Positions 1-7,221 of a stretch of DNA of 40,998 nucleotides are shown in pieces. Where the stretch lies: NCBI GenBank assembly GCA_021208645.1, contig JAJOJL010000147.1:1-40998 (forward strand). Direction: 5' to 3'. The DNA comes from Bacillus sp. (in: firmicutes). Lineage in GTDB: Bacteria; Bacillota; Bacilli; Bacillales; Salisediminibacteriaceae. The notes beneath the pieces were generated by a model. The model worked only from the letters and a program-made list of their open reading frames with translations. It was not told the origin of the DNA and searched no databases. The first letter of the stretch is position 1. Each line of letters opens with the position of its first letter. The position numbers and the translations under genes are program-made.

Positions 1-220
1 GAACAAAGGCGCAAGCGCCCTGTCTCAAAGAGGCAAAGCGCGCTTTGCCGCTCCGACGTAGAAAACTGGACTGAGCCGAGTGAGATAAAGGAGAGTCGAA
101 AGGCGTAAGACTTTCGCTCAAGAGTCAACGCTTTAGCGTTGACGCTCCGACTTATCGTAGACGAGGTGAGGGAAGTTTCTCAACGTCGATAGGGCGCTGG
201 AGCTAGACGATAGTCAACAT
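1..220. repeat. Dispersed Bacillaceae-type structured repeat
   Basis: Non-coding stretch downstream of recA made of consecutive short palindromes: GGCGCAAGCGCC near 9-20, GCAAAGCGCGCTTTGC near 33-49, AGTC/GACT arms near 93-114 and GTCAACGCTTTAGCGTTGAC near 124-143. The reverse strand near 190-215 contains TCTAGCTCCAGCGCC, a string I recognise from memory as part of a repeat scattered between genes in many Bacillus and Geobacillus genomes. There is no credible ORF. Function is unknown; it could fold as RNA or be a mobile non-autonomous repeat. The left boundary lies outside the window. Confidence 0.55.
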
Positions 221-261
221 CAGTTATCCACATTTAGATAAAATATAATTTCCTAAACAGC

Positions 262-302
262 AAAAAAAGTGATGTAAAAAGTGGACTCACTTTCTACATC
301 AC
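262..302 (-). terminator. Rho-independent terminator of recA
   Basis: On the minus strand an 8-bp stem GTGATGTA/TACATCAC is continued by GAAAGTG/CACTTTT around an AGTC loop and followed by seven T residues. It lies 29 nt beyond the recA stop codon and ends the recA transcript before the repeat region. Confidence 0.9.
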
Positions 303-330
303 CATGCAAACGACAACCATTCATGTTAGC

Positions 331-747
331 TTATTTTTTGGGGATTAAGGTTAAATCCTCTTCATCTGAAGCAGGTACCGTTTGAGGTGTATCCAAACCG
401 TAGTATTCGCGAATTTTATCTTCAATCGTTTGCGTAATGTCAGGATTTTCCTTAAGGAATTGTTTCGCATTTTCACGGCCTTGGCCTACGCGCTCTTCGT
501 TATAGGAATACCATGCACCACTTTTTTGAACGATGTCTAAATCAGAAGCCATGTCTAAAATGGATCCTTCGCGGGAAATCCCTTCTCCGTACATGATGTC
601 AACTTCTGCCACCTTAAATGGAGGCGCTACTTTATTTTTCACTACTTTAATCTTTGTTTTGTTACCAACCATATCGTTGCCCTGCTTCAATGTTTCAGCA
701 CGGCGAACTTCAAGTCTTACGGAGGAATAGAACTTTAATGCACGACC
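331..747 (-). CDS. recA: recA exon 4 (C-terminal part)
   Basis: Encodes [16 protein letters not shown] to the C-terminal IPKK, 138 residues plus stop: the end of the RecA core fold and the C-terminal domain. The first exon base is the G of GGT at 747, directly after the terminal G of intron 3 at 748. A TTG at 750 could make this piece look like a separate ORF, but that codon is intron sequence and has no ribosome binding site. Confidence 0.92.
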   Translation of the reverse strand, partial: GRALKFYSSVRLEVRRAETLKQGNDMVGNKTKIKVVKNKVAPPFKVAEVDIMYGEGISREGSILDMASDLDIVQKSGAWYSYNEERVGQGRENAKQFLKENPDITQTIEDKIREYYGLDTPQTVPASDEEDLTLIPKK

Positions 748-3324
748 CAATGTGTTATCCTACCGGCTTTTTATCCGATAGCTCTTACTCTTTCTTTCGA
801 GCAAGTTCAGCATACATTTTCGCCTTCGGCATCATCCGTTAAGGCGGCGGAGACTCGTGGGGATATTTTTTGCTATCATTACGCTCAATCCCTATGCGTT
901 ACACAGACTACTGATCATAGCCCGCTCGATATTAGCATCTCAGCCTTCATCGAATTTCCCCGCTCATAATCTAGAAGATTTCTCTACTAGACGGCAGTGT
1001 GCTTTAATTTCCTTTTATATAATAGGAAATAAAGAAATCCTACCAGGTGTCGTTTCTGGATTCAGTATTGTTATCACAAGAGTTTTTTATCTCTTGTTTC
1101 TGGAGGTTTATTTCCCTCATATCCAATTGGATTGGATTACGACCAGTCCATTCTGGTCCAGCTCAGCATATCTTTTCATCTGCGACATTACTCGTTAAGA
1201 TGATGCGGTCTCTTGGAAGGATTATATTCTGCTATATAATAACAGGTTCACCTTCTATGCGTTGCCCCTGACTATAACTTTACTTACAGCCTTCGGTTCG
1301 GATTTGCGTTTCAGCATTCCCGTTTCATCCCGCATTCATAATCTAAAAAATTTCTTCTTTAGACGGCAAAGTGCTTGATTCGTTCAATACAGTTATCATA
1401 GTTATGATTTAAATCTAATTCCCAATATATAACACATCATATCCTAATTCTCTATAAACGGCATGTTTAATTTTATCTTGTTTGACTTTTTCTGCCTGAA
1501 TTGCATCTTTCGGTCCTTTGTAAACTCTTGGATTACAATGCCAATAATCACCATGGACTTCGATTATTTTCTTTTTTAATAATACAAAGTCAGCAATAAA
1601 TCCTCTAACCTTTACTTGTGCAGTATAGTGGATTCCCAGACCATTTAAAATTGCCTCTACTTCCCTTTCAATATAAGTAGAAACATCTTTAGTGAGACCC
1701 AATTCATTTGCCTTTGTATGAATTGCTTTAAATGTACGATTAAGATCTTTAGATAAGCAAATCATTAACCCCAAACGATAGTTTTTAACAAGATAATCAA
1801 TTTCTTCTTCAGACCAATCAGATTTTTTATGATATTTCCTGAGTTCCATATAAGAAAGTTTTTTTATTACAGATTCTTTGGTTCGATTTAAAATACCACT
1901 GATCTCACCTTGAGATAATACAAGGTATTTTTCTCTCAGAAAATCTTCTTCTTCTCTTGTCCAAGGCCGTCTACCATTAATTTTTTCCTTAGTAGTTCTT
2001 ATAGATTTGTGATTAGGACTTCTTAAATTATAATATGTTATCATTCGTTCAACAGTATAGTATGGTTTATTAATCAGTACAGCAATTTCTCTTGCTGTCT
2101 TTTTACCATAATTCTGTTTTAACACCTGAATTTCTTCGTCTGTCCATTTTCTCTTAATTCTTGAAATTGCCTCTTTTGATTTATAAAGGTTTAATTTTTC
2201 AGCTTTTCTTTCTATTGCTCCGACAGAACGATTTAATTCTTTTGCAAGTTGAGGATTAGATTTAACATTATAGTTAGACAGTAAGTAGTTTTCTTCGTCT
2301 ATTGTCCAACGCTTCCCCACGATAACTCACTCCTAAGAGTTATTATGAACTATATAGCACTCTCTCACCAAACATCACTCCGACTTTTTCACGAATTTGG
2401 TTGATAAATACAGCAATTGTTTTTGATTTGTTGATTGCACCGGAAAGTTTACGAAGTGCTTGAGACATGAGGCGGGCCTGTAAACCAACGTGACTATCTC
2501 CCATTTCCCCTTCAATTTCAGCTTTTGGTACTAAGGCAGCAACAGAGTCAACTACGATCATGTCAACTGCGCCACTTCTAACTAATGCTTCAGCGATTTC
2601 TAGCGCCTGCTCCCCAGTATCTGGCTGAGATAACAGTAATTCATCAATGTTTACACCCAACTTTTGTGCGTACACTGGATCGAGCGCATGCTCGGCATCG
2701 ATGAAAGCTGCTTGTCCACCTTTACGTTGTATTTCTGCAATTGCGTGTAATGCTACTGTTGTTTTACCAGATGATTCAGGCAGGATTGTTATACACAAGG
2801 CTTTTTATCCTTGCTTCTGGAGGTCACCCCCATTACCATATGTCTCTGGCAAACATATGGCTACAGCTGGTCCATTCCAACTCAGCTCAGCGTACATTTT
2901 CTCCCTCAGCATGACCTGGTAGGGTAGGGACACTCTTGCCAGGATTATATTCTATTTGTTAATAGGTTCACCTGGTACGCGTTACGGTGTTACGACTTTT
3001 TAATTTCGTAATTACCTCGGAATCGTCTCCTTCTTAGAGAGGTTTCCCGATTTTGCCCCTTTCCTCTTACTAGTTTCCCAGTAAGCGGGCGATTCCTGTT
3101 CTCATCTTAATGTAGATAATTCAGGACTGTTCACCATAAATCTCAATAATTCTACCTTTTGGATACCCTCCTACCCCAAGGGCAATATCTAAAGCAAGGG
3201 CACCACTGGATACTGTCGACACACGCTGCTCTGCTTGCTCACCTAGCTTCATGATTGAACCTTTACCAAATTGCTTTTCAATTTGGCGTAAGGCCATGTC
3301 AAGGGCTTGTTTGCGATCTGACAT
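331..3324 (-). CDS. recA: RecA recombinase, gene split into four exons by three group I introns
   Basis: RecA is the ATP-dependent strand-exchange protein that forms filaments on single-stranded DNA and triggers LexA self-cleavage. I join 3324-3133, 2780-2367, 1062-1042 and 747-331, which gives 64+138+7+138 = 347 residues, the usual Bacillus length (about 348). Across the joins the protein reads [14 protein letters not shown] (Walker A) and [23 protein letters not shown] (loop L2), with no residue lost or gained. Each exon ends in T after a GGT codon and each intron ends in G, as group I splicing requires. The start is the ATG behind AGAAGGAGAGG. Upstream are a SigA promoter and a LexA box. 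Without splicing, translation stops after 67 residues. The introns are 352, 1304 and 294 nt; I saw no frameshift inside any exon. Confidence 0.95.
748..1041 (-). ncRNA. recA intron 3, small ORF-less group I intron
   Basis: 294 nt between the micro-exon and exon 4. It starts after a GGT codon and ends ...AACACATTG before GGTCGTGC. It shares with intron 2 the block GCCGTCTA...TAGATTATGA followed by a GCGGG element, the AACGCATAG segment, and with introns 1 and 2 the segment resembling AAATGTATGCTGAACT near the 3' side. These blocks point to a common group I ancestor. It has no ORF, so it is probably not mobile alone. I did not derive the full P1-P9 fold; subgroup is undetermined. Confidence 0.8.
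1042..1062 (-). CDS. recA: recA exon 3, a 21-nt micro-exon encoding NPETTPG
   Basis: Seven codons reading N-P-E-T-T-P-G on the minus strand, exactly the residues missing between ...VGVMFG (end of exon 2) and GRALKF (start of exon 4). This is the core of loop L2, which contacts single-stranded DNA and is nearly invariant in RecA. The left boundary fits a terminal intron G at 1063 and the right boundary a T at 1042 followed by intron 3. Before and after it the frame runs into intron sequence, so it can be used only if two introns are removed around it. It is too short to appear in any ORF prediction. Confidence 0.93.
1063..2366 (-). mobile_element. recA intron 2, group I intron with homing endonuclease gene
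   Basis: 1304 nt, inserted after the GGT of VMFG. The 5' part holds the endonuclease ORF, beginning 46 nt into the intron; the catalytic core follows at about 1063-1390. The core contains GCCGTCTA...TAGATTATGA, AATGCGGGA, GTTATAGTC and GAATATAATCC, and ends CCTCCAGAAAC...AACAATACTG. The last 100 nt align well with intron 1 by eye (GGTGAACC, GAATATAATCCT, GTACGCTGAGCT-like block, CCTCCAGAAGC, AACAATCCTG). An intron plus homing enzyme is a mobile unit that inserts into intron-less recA alleles. No group II hallmarks (GTGYG start, domain V) are seen. Confidence 0.85.
1359..2320 (-). CDS. Intron-encoded homing endonuclease, Vsr-like (EDxHD type), one frameshift near the C-terminus
   Basis: Uncorrected, the frame is 301 residues ending at 1415. 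Start is GTG behind TTAGGAGTGAG. Four DNA-binding repeats of Myb/SANT type are visible, with tryptophans at 5, 59, 120 and 169 in W(T/S)xEE...L...Y, each followed by a short recognition helix. Residues ~216-301 form a Vsr/restriction-like nuclease domain: E218, D244 in IADFVL, and E254-x-H256-G-D258-YWH261. This is the architecture expected of I-Bth0305I-like enzymes, whose founding member sits in a recA intron of a B. thuringiensis phage. The frame ends GYDVLYIGN; one extra T near 1424 restores GYDVLYIWEL and a tail to a stop at 1359, giving 320 residues. The restored stop lies inside the conserved intron block GCCGTCTA, so gene and ribozyme overlap. Confidence 0.82.
2367..2780 (-). CDS. recA: recA exon 2 (ATPase core)
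   Basis: 138 codons from [13 protein letters not shown] (rest of Walker A) to [13 protein letters not shown], including the Walker B strand [12 protein letters not shown]. The first exon base is C at 2780, directly after the intron G at 2781; the last is T at 2367. The extra residues on either side of this frame (MCITIL before it, ERVLYSS after it) are translated intron and do not belong to RecA. Confidence 0.92.
2781..3132 (-). ncRNA. recA intron 1, ORF-less group I intron in the Walker A codons
   Basis: 352 nt inserted between Gly64 and Pro65, inside the ATP-binding motif. It begins GAACAGTCC after a T and ends AACAATCCTG before CCTGAATC. Blocks shared with intron 2 include GGTGAACCT, GAATATAATCCT, AAGAG, a GTACGCTGAGCTG-like stretch and CCTCCAGAAGCAAGG...CCTTGTG, a terminal hairpin before the 3' splice site. 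Conserved core strings and the T/G splice-site bases support a group I ribozyme. No ORF of note lies inside. A full secondary structure was not modelled. Confidence 0.82.
3133..3324 (-). CDS. recA: recA exon 1 (N-terminal part)
   Basis: 64 codons from [20 protein letters not shown] to IIEIYG: the N-terminal polymerisation helix and the first strand of the ATPase core. ATG at 3324 follows AGAAGGAGAGG with good spacing. If intron 1 is retained, the frame adds EQS and stops at 3121, giving a 67-residue peptide without ATPase function. Confidence 0.93.
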
Positions 3325-3416
3325 GTTAACCTCTCCTTCTTTTTAAATTCTTAAATTAAATCAATAGAGTTGTGACGGAGGAATCTCTACTTTTCCACCA
3401 TTTCTATCTTAACGCT

Positions 3417-3445
3417 ATTCTACCAATTTGCCAATAGTTTTGCAA
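3417..3445 (-). promoter_or_regulatory. SigA promoter of recA
   Basis: On the minus strand TTGCAA (3445-3440), a 17-nt spacer and TAGAAT (3422-3417) form a good vegetative promoter about 90 nt upstream of the recA start. A DinR/LexA site overlaps the -35 hexamer. Confidence 0.75.
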
Positions 3446-3456
3446 ACATTCGTTCG
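3443..3456 (-). promoter_or_regulatory. LexA (DinR) SOS box of recA
   Basis: Minus-strand CGAACGAATGTTTG matches the Bacillus SOS consensus CGAAC-N4-GTTCG at all but one fixed position. It overlaps the -35 element of the recA promoter, so bound LexA should block RNA polymerase until DNA damage. This gives recA its own SOS control although cinA and the helicase gene lie upstream in the same direction. Confidence 0.85.
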
Positions 3457-3469
3457 ATATTTTACCAAG

Positions 3470-3504
3470 AAAAAATCCATCCGCTTCAATATGGTTGCGG
3501 ATGG
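3470..3504 (-). terminator. Rho-independent terminator of the helicase gene
   Basis: Minus-strand CCATCCGC/GCGGATGG stem with a 12-nt loop followed by ATTTTTT. It separates the cinA-helicase transcript from the recA promoter. Confidence 0.85.
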
Positions 3505-3528
3505 TAAATTTTTCAGCTTAACATATAT

Positions 3529-5111
3529 TTATCTACGTTTCGGTCTTGGTTTCGCAGGTTCTAAATTAATACGGGCACCGTTAACTCGAGAGTATTTTAA
3601 TCCTTCGTATACGAATGGAGCTACGTCTTGCGGTACTTCCATAAACGTAAAATTATCAAATATATCAATTTTACCAATAGACTTGGCCGGTATGCCCACT
3701 AGCTGAGCTACTTCCTCCGCTAGGATTTTTGGTGTTAAATCAACATTTCGACCTACGTTAATGAAAAATCTTGTCATTCCTTGCTGTGCTCCCGTATCGC
3801 CAAAATCATAGCCATCATCGTTTAAATCTTCATGGCTATAGAAAGCAAGTTTTAGTAGAGAAGTGATGATCTTATCTGGTGGATATTGCTCCAAAAGCTC
3901 ACTTACTAAAGCATCATACAAGCCAGGCTCTTCGTCTTCACTTTCAATGAGATCTACTATCTGACCTTTCCACACATGCTGCTGTTTCTCCACAACTTCC
4001 TCAATGGACGGTAAGCGCTGGGATGGTATGTTCATTTTAATTTCTGCCTCAATGGAACGAAGATGCTTCATTTCTCGCGGTGTCACAAGGGTAACAGCAA
4101 CCCCTTCACGACCTGCTCTCCCTGTACGACCAATCCGGTGTACATAACTTTCCGGATCTTGGGGAATATCATAGTTAATTACATGGGATACGTTTTCCAC
4201 ATCAATCCCCCGTGCGGCCACATCTGTGGCAATGAGAAATTCGATGGAAGAATCACGGAATTTCTTCATGACAAGATCACGTTGTGACTGAGTCAAGTCC
4301 CCGTGAAGTCCGTCTGCCATGTAACCTCTAGCTTGCAGGGCTTCTGTTAACTCTGCTACCCCTTTTTTCGTACGGCAAAATATAATCCCTAGACCAATTG
4401 TTTCACTGTCTATTACCCGGCATAAGGAATCTAATTTATTTTTTCCAACACTTTAAAATACACTTGGTTAATGGAAGGAGCCGTAACCTCCCCTTTACTG
4501 ATGGTTACTTGCTTCGGCTTATTCATGTATTTGTTAGATAGCTTCCTAATTGGCGGAGGCATTGTGGCAGAGAAAAGCAATGTTTGACGTTCTACGTTCA
4601 CTTGCTGAAGTATTTTCTCAATGTCGTCAATGAAGCCCATATCGAGCATTTCGTCTGCCTCGTCTAATATAAGCGTGTGAACTTTACTAAGCTGTAATGT
4701 ACCTCTGCTTAAATGGTCGAGAATCCTCCCAGGTGTCCCTACAACTATTTGTACGCCACGCTTCAACGCTTTGATTTGGTGACCAATGGATTGACCACCA
4801 TAGATAGGTACAATTTGCAGCCTTTTATATCTTGCCAACTTTTGCAGTTCACCTGAAACTTGAATAGCCAATTCTCGTGTTGGCGTTAAAATTAAAGATT
4901 GCACATGACGTTGCTCCGTAACATGTTCAATTAACGGAATGCCAAATGCAGCCGTTTTTCCTGTTCCTGTTTGCGCTTGTCCAATAACATCTAGTTTCTT
5001 TAAGATCTCTGGAATAACTTTTTCCTGAATGGGAGATGGGGCTTCAAAGCCCATATCCTTGATGGCACGTCTTATATCATCTGAAATTTGAAAATCGTCA
5101 AATCTTAACAT
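3529..5111 (-). CDS. DEAD-box ATP-dependent RNA helicase with DbpA-type RNA-binding domain, frameshifted
   Basis: An RNA helicase that remodels structured RNA or ribonucleoproteins. The N-terminal half (5111-4431) shows the Q motif SPIQEKVIP, AQTGTGKT (motif I), PTRELA (Ia), TPGR (Ib), DEAD (II) and SAT (III). The second half (4320-3529) has VAARGID (V) and HRIGRTGRAG (VI), and ends in a DbpA-type RNA-recognition domain (FFINVGRNVDLTPKILAEEV...) with a basic tail. The frames differ by one base in the A-run at 4439-4444; a seventh A restores EKNKLDSLCRVIDSETIGLGIIFCRTKKG and a 527-residue protein. Its start directly abuts the cinA stop (TAAATG), so the two are co-translated. CshA, YxiN/DbpA or a further paralogue are all possible; I do not assign a symbol. 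Confidence 0.85.
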
Positions 5112-6374
5112 TTATTCATCCACCTTCTTTATTTCCTTTCGAATCCATTGTAACAGAAAATAGGCTCCATACTTAGCAGAACGGCTTCGAATATTATTTC
5201 GGCTCCCTGCAAGTTGGATCATATACCCTTTTGTTTCAAGTTGGGAAGAGATTCCAATATAAACGAGGCCAGGTTTTTTTCCTTCTAATGGGTCAGGCCC
5301 TGCCACACCAGTAAAACTTATGCCAAAGTCTGTCTTCCCCTGTTCCCTAATTTTAAATGCCATTTCTTTGGCACACGTGAGGCTAACGGCCCCTTCTTCT
5401 ATTAATATTTCTTCCTTTACCCCTAATGGTTCTTCCTTCATATCATTAGCGTAGCTGATTACTCCCCCTGAGAACACACTGCCTGCTCCAGGGATACTTA
5501 TTATTTCACTTGCAAATAGACCCCCTGTAATACTTTCAGCACTGGACAATGTATATCCCTGTTGGTTTAACAGGTGAACTAGCATATGGTAGATAGAGTT
5601 CTCCCCTGTACCATAAAAGTAGTCCCCTACCCTTTGAAGAATTTTTGCTGCTGTTTCGTCTAATAGCTGTTCGTTAGTAACTTCGTTCTCTCCTTTTACT
5701 GTTAGGCGGAGCGTCACTTCTCCATCAGATGCCAGTGGTGCAATGGTCGGGTTTGTTTGGCTTTCCAATAGATCGTCCAGCTTTTCCGCTAATTGTGATT
5801 CACCAATATCAAAAAAACGGAGAACACGGGATTGAATAAAAGCCTTTTCCCCTAGTTGGGAAGTTAAATAGGGGATCACATACGTTTCAAACATTGGCTT
5901 TAGTTCGCTTGGTGGACCTGGAAGCATGATAAATTGTGTTTGCGGGTCCTCTCCTTTAATGGCTAACCCACAAGCTAGCCCATGATCATTTGGGAAAACA
6001 TGAGACCCTTCCAGAATTAACGCCTGTTTACGGTTGTTTTCCGTCATTTCCCTGTTTCTTTGCTGGAAATATTCATTTATCTTCATCTCTGTTCCTTCAT
6101 CATAAACGAGGTTTTTATGGAGGAACTTCCCGACCGTTTCTTTTGTTAAATCATCTTTCGTAGGACCTAATCCACCTGTAATAATAACTAGATCTGATCG
6201 GTTACAGGCTACTGCCAAAACTTCAGACAGTCTTTTTTCGTTATCACCAACAACGGCATGGTGATATACATTAATTCCAATATTTGATAATTGTTTTGAT
6301 AAATATGTAGCGTTCGAATTGACAATTTGCCCTAATAAAAGCTCAGAGCCTACTGCAATAATTTCTCCATTCAA
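5112..6374 (-). CDS. cinA: CinA, competence-damage inducible protein / nicotinamide mononucleotide deamidase family
   Basis: About 420 residues, close to the Bacillus length of 416. The N-terminal molybdopterin-binding-like domain has EIIAVGSELLLGQ and TGGLGPTKDD. The C-terminal PncC-type domain has SSAESITGGLFAS and GVAGPDP. CinA proteins act in pyridine-nucleotide salvage, and in competent bacteria the gene is commonly linked to recA. An ATG at 6392 is in frame but lies directly against GGAAGG; the TTG at 6374 sits 10 nt behind GGAAGG and gives the family N-terminus MNGEIIAVG, so I prefer TTG. The gene follows pgsA by 28 nt and abuts the helicase gene. Confidence 0.93.
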   Translation of the reverse strand: MNGEIIAVGSELLLGQIVNSNATYLSKQLSNIGINVYHHAVVGDNEKRLSEVLAVACNRSDLVIITGGLGPTKDDLTKETVGKFLHKNLVYDEGTEMKINEYFQQRNREMTENNRKQALILEGSHVFPNDHGLACGLAIKGEDPQTQFIMLPGPPSELKPMFETYVIPYLTSQLGEKAFIQSRVLRFFDIGESQLAEKLDDLLESQTNPTIAPLASDGEVTLRLTVKGENEVTNEQLLDETAAKILQRVGDYFYGTGENSIYHMLVHLLNQQGYTLSSAESITGGLFASEIISIPGAGSVFSGGVISYANDMKEEPLGVKEEILIEEGAVSLTCAKEMAFKIREQGKTDFGISFTGVAGPDPLEGKKPGLVYIGISSQLETKGYMIQLAGSRNNIRSRSAKYGAYFLLQWIRKEIKKVDE

Positions 6375-6402
6375 CTGAAAACATCCTTCCAAATAAATAC
6401 AA

Positions 6403-6977
6403 TCATTTAATTAGCACATGCCTATTTTTTATAAAATAATCTACTCCTGACAAGATCGTTAATAAGACTGCTACATAAATCATGATCGTAGAAAAAGGTA
6501 TGCCTACCCATTCGAAAATCATGTTATGAAGCATCACCGCGGAAGCAGCCACGATCTGACTGACAGTCTTCCACTTCCCCCAAATACTTGCGGCAATAAC
6601 ATTTCCTTCACCTGAGGCTACTAACCGGAGGCCCGTAACGGCAAATTCTCTGCTCAGGATAATGATGGCTGCCCATGCTGGGAATAAATCTAACCCAACT
6701 AAAGAAATAAAAGCAGCAGTTATAAGCAATTTATCTGCTAACGGGTCTAAAAACTTGCCCATATTAGTTACTAAGTTATACTTACGAGCATAGAAGCCGT
6801 CCAGCCAATCGGTGGCTGCTGCAAGAATAAATACTATAGCAGCAACGAAATGTTGGGTTGGTATTACTGCACCAAATAAATAAAGAATTTCCCCAAGAAA
6901 AAGGAATGAGTAAAAAAAATCATAAAAACGGGAATAAGCAAAATTCTTGAGATGGTAATTTGATTAGGTACGTTCAC
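6403..6977 (-). CDS. pgsA: CDP-diacylglycerol-glycerol-3-phosphate 3-phosphatidyltransferase, frameshifted
   Basis: Makes phosphatidylglycerol phosphate, the committed step to the main anionic membrane lipid. The GTG at 6977 follows AAGGGGGATTAC and begins VNVPNQITISRILLIPVF. The frame breaks at the T-run 6912-6919; one more T restores MIFFYSFLFLGEILYLFGAV and connects to the alcohol-phosphotransferase signature D-W-L-D-G...A-R...GKFLDPLADK, read from 6762 onward in the uncorrected frame. The restored protein has 191 residues (B. subtilis about 193) with several hydrophobic segments. The enzyme is essential, so the frameshift is probably a sequence error. Confidence 0.88.
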
Positions 6978-7147
6978 CGTAATCCCCCTTACACCATGTT
7001 ATGTAAAAAATGCATGATCGTTAGAAACATACATAAGCTTTTTCAATTTTACCAAAATCAAACACATAATGCGAATGGTATCTCTAATGTTATAATTTTC
7101 TTACATTAGCAAATTCAGTAGTTTTTATATTTTGGTAAACTCACTGC

Positions 7148-7197
7148 AAAAAAAAGGTGTTCCAATAGTGGTTAGTAACCACACATTGGGACACCTT
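7148..7197 (-). terminator. Rho-independent terminator of ymfM
   Basis: Minus-strand AAGGTGTCCCAAT/ATTGGAACACCTT long stem enclosing a second palindrome GTGGTTACTAACCAC, followed by eight T residues, 25 nt beyond the ymfM stop. Confidence 0.9.
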
Positions 7198-7221
7198 CGC
7201 TACTTGCTTCGAAAATTCTCA

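Noticed and set aside
857..1271. Plus-strand ORFs inside the recA introns
   Set aside because: They have no ribosome binding site or protein-like composition, and they run over conserved ribozyme blocks and the micro-exon on the other strand.
748..3132. Group II introns
   Set aside because: No GTGYG 5' end, no domain V hairpin and no reverse-transcriptase ORF; intron ends and core blocks fit group I.
331..3324. recA as a decayed pseudogene or as an intein-containing gene
   Set aside because: Exons keep perfect frame and conservation, and the missing residues are recovered in the micro-exon. The intervening DNA has stop codons in the recA frame and no intein splicing motifs.
4431..4445. Programmed -1 ribosomal frameshift in the helicase gene
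   Set aside because: The A-run lacks a proper X-XXY-YYZ slippery heptamer in the reading frame, and similar indels occur in many unrelated genes of the window.
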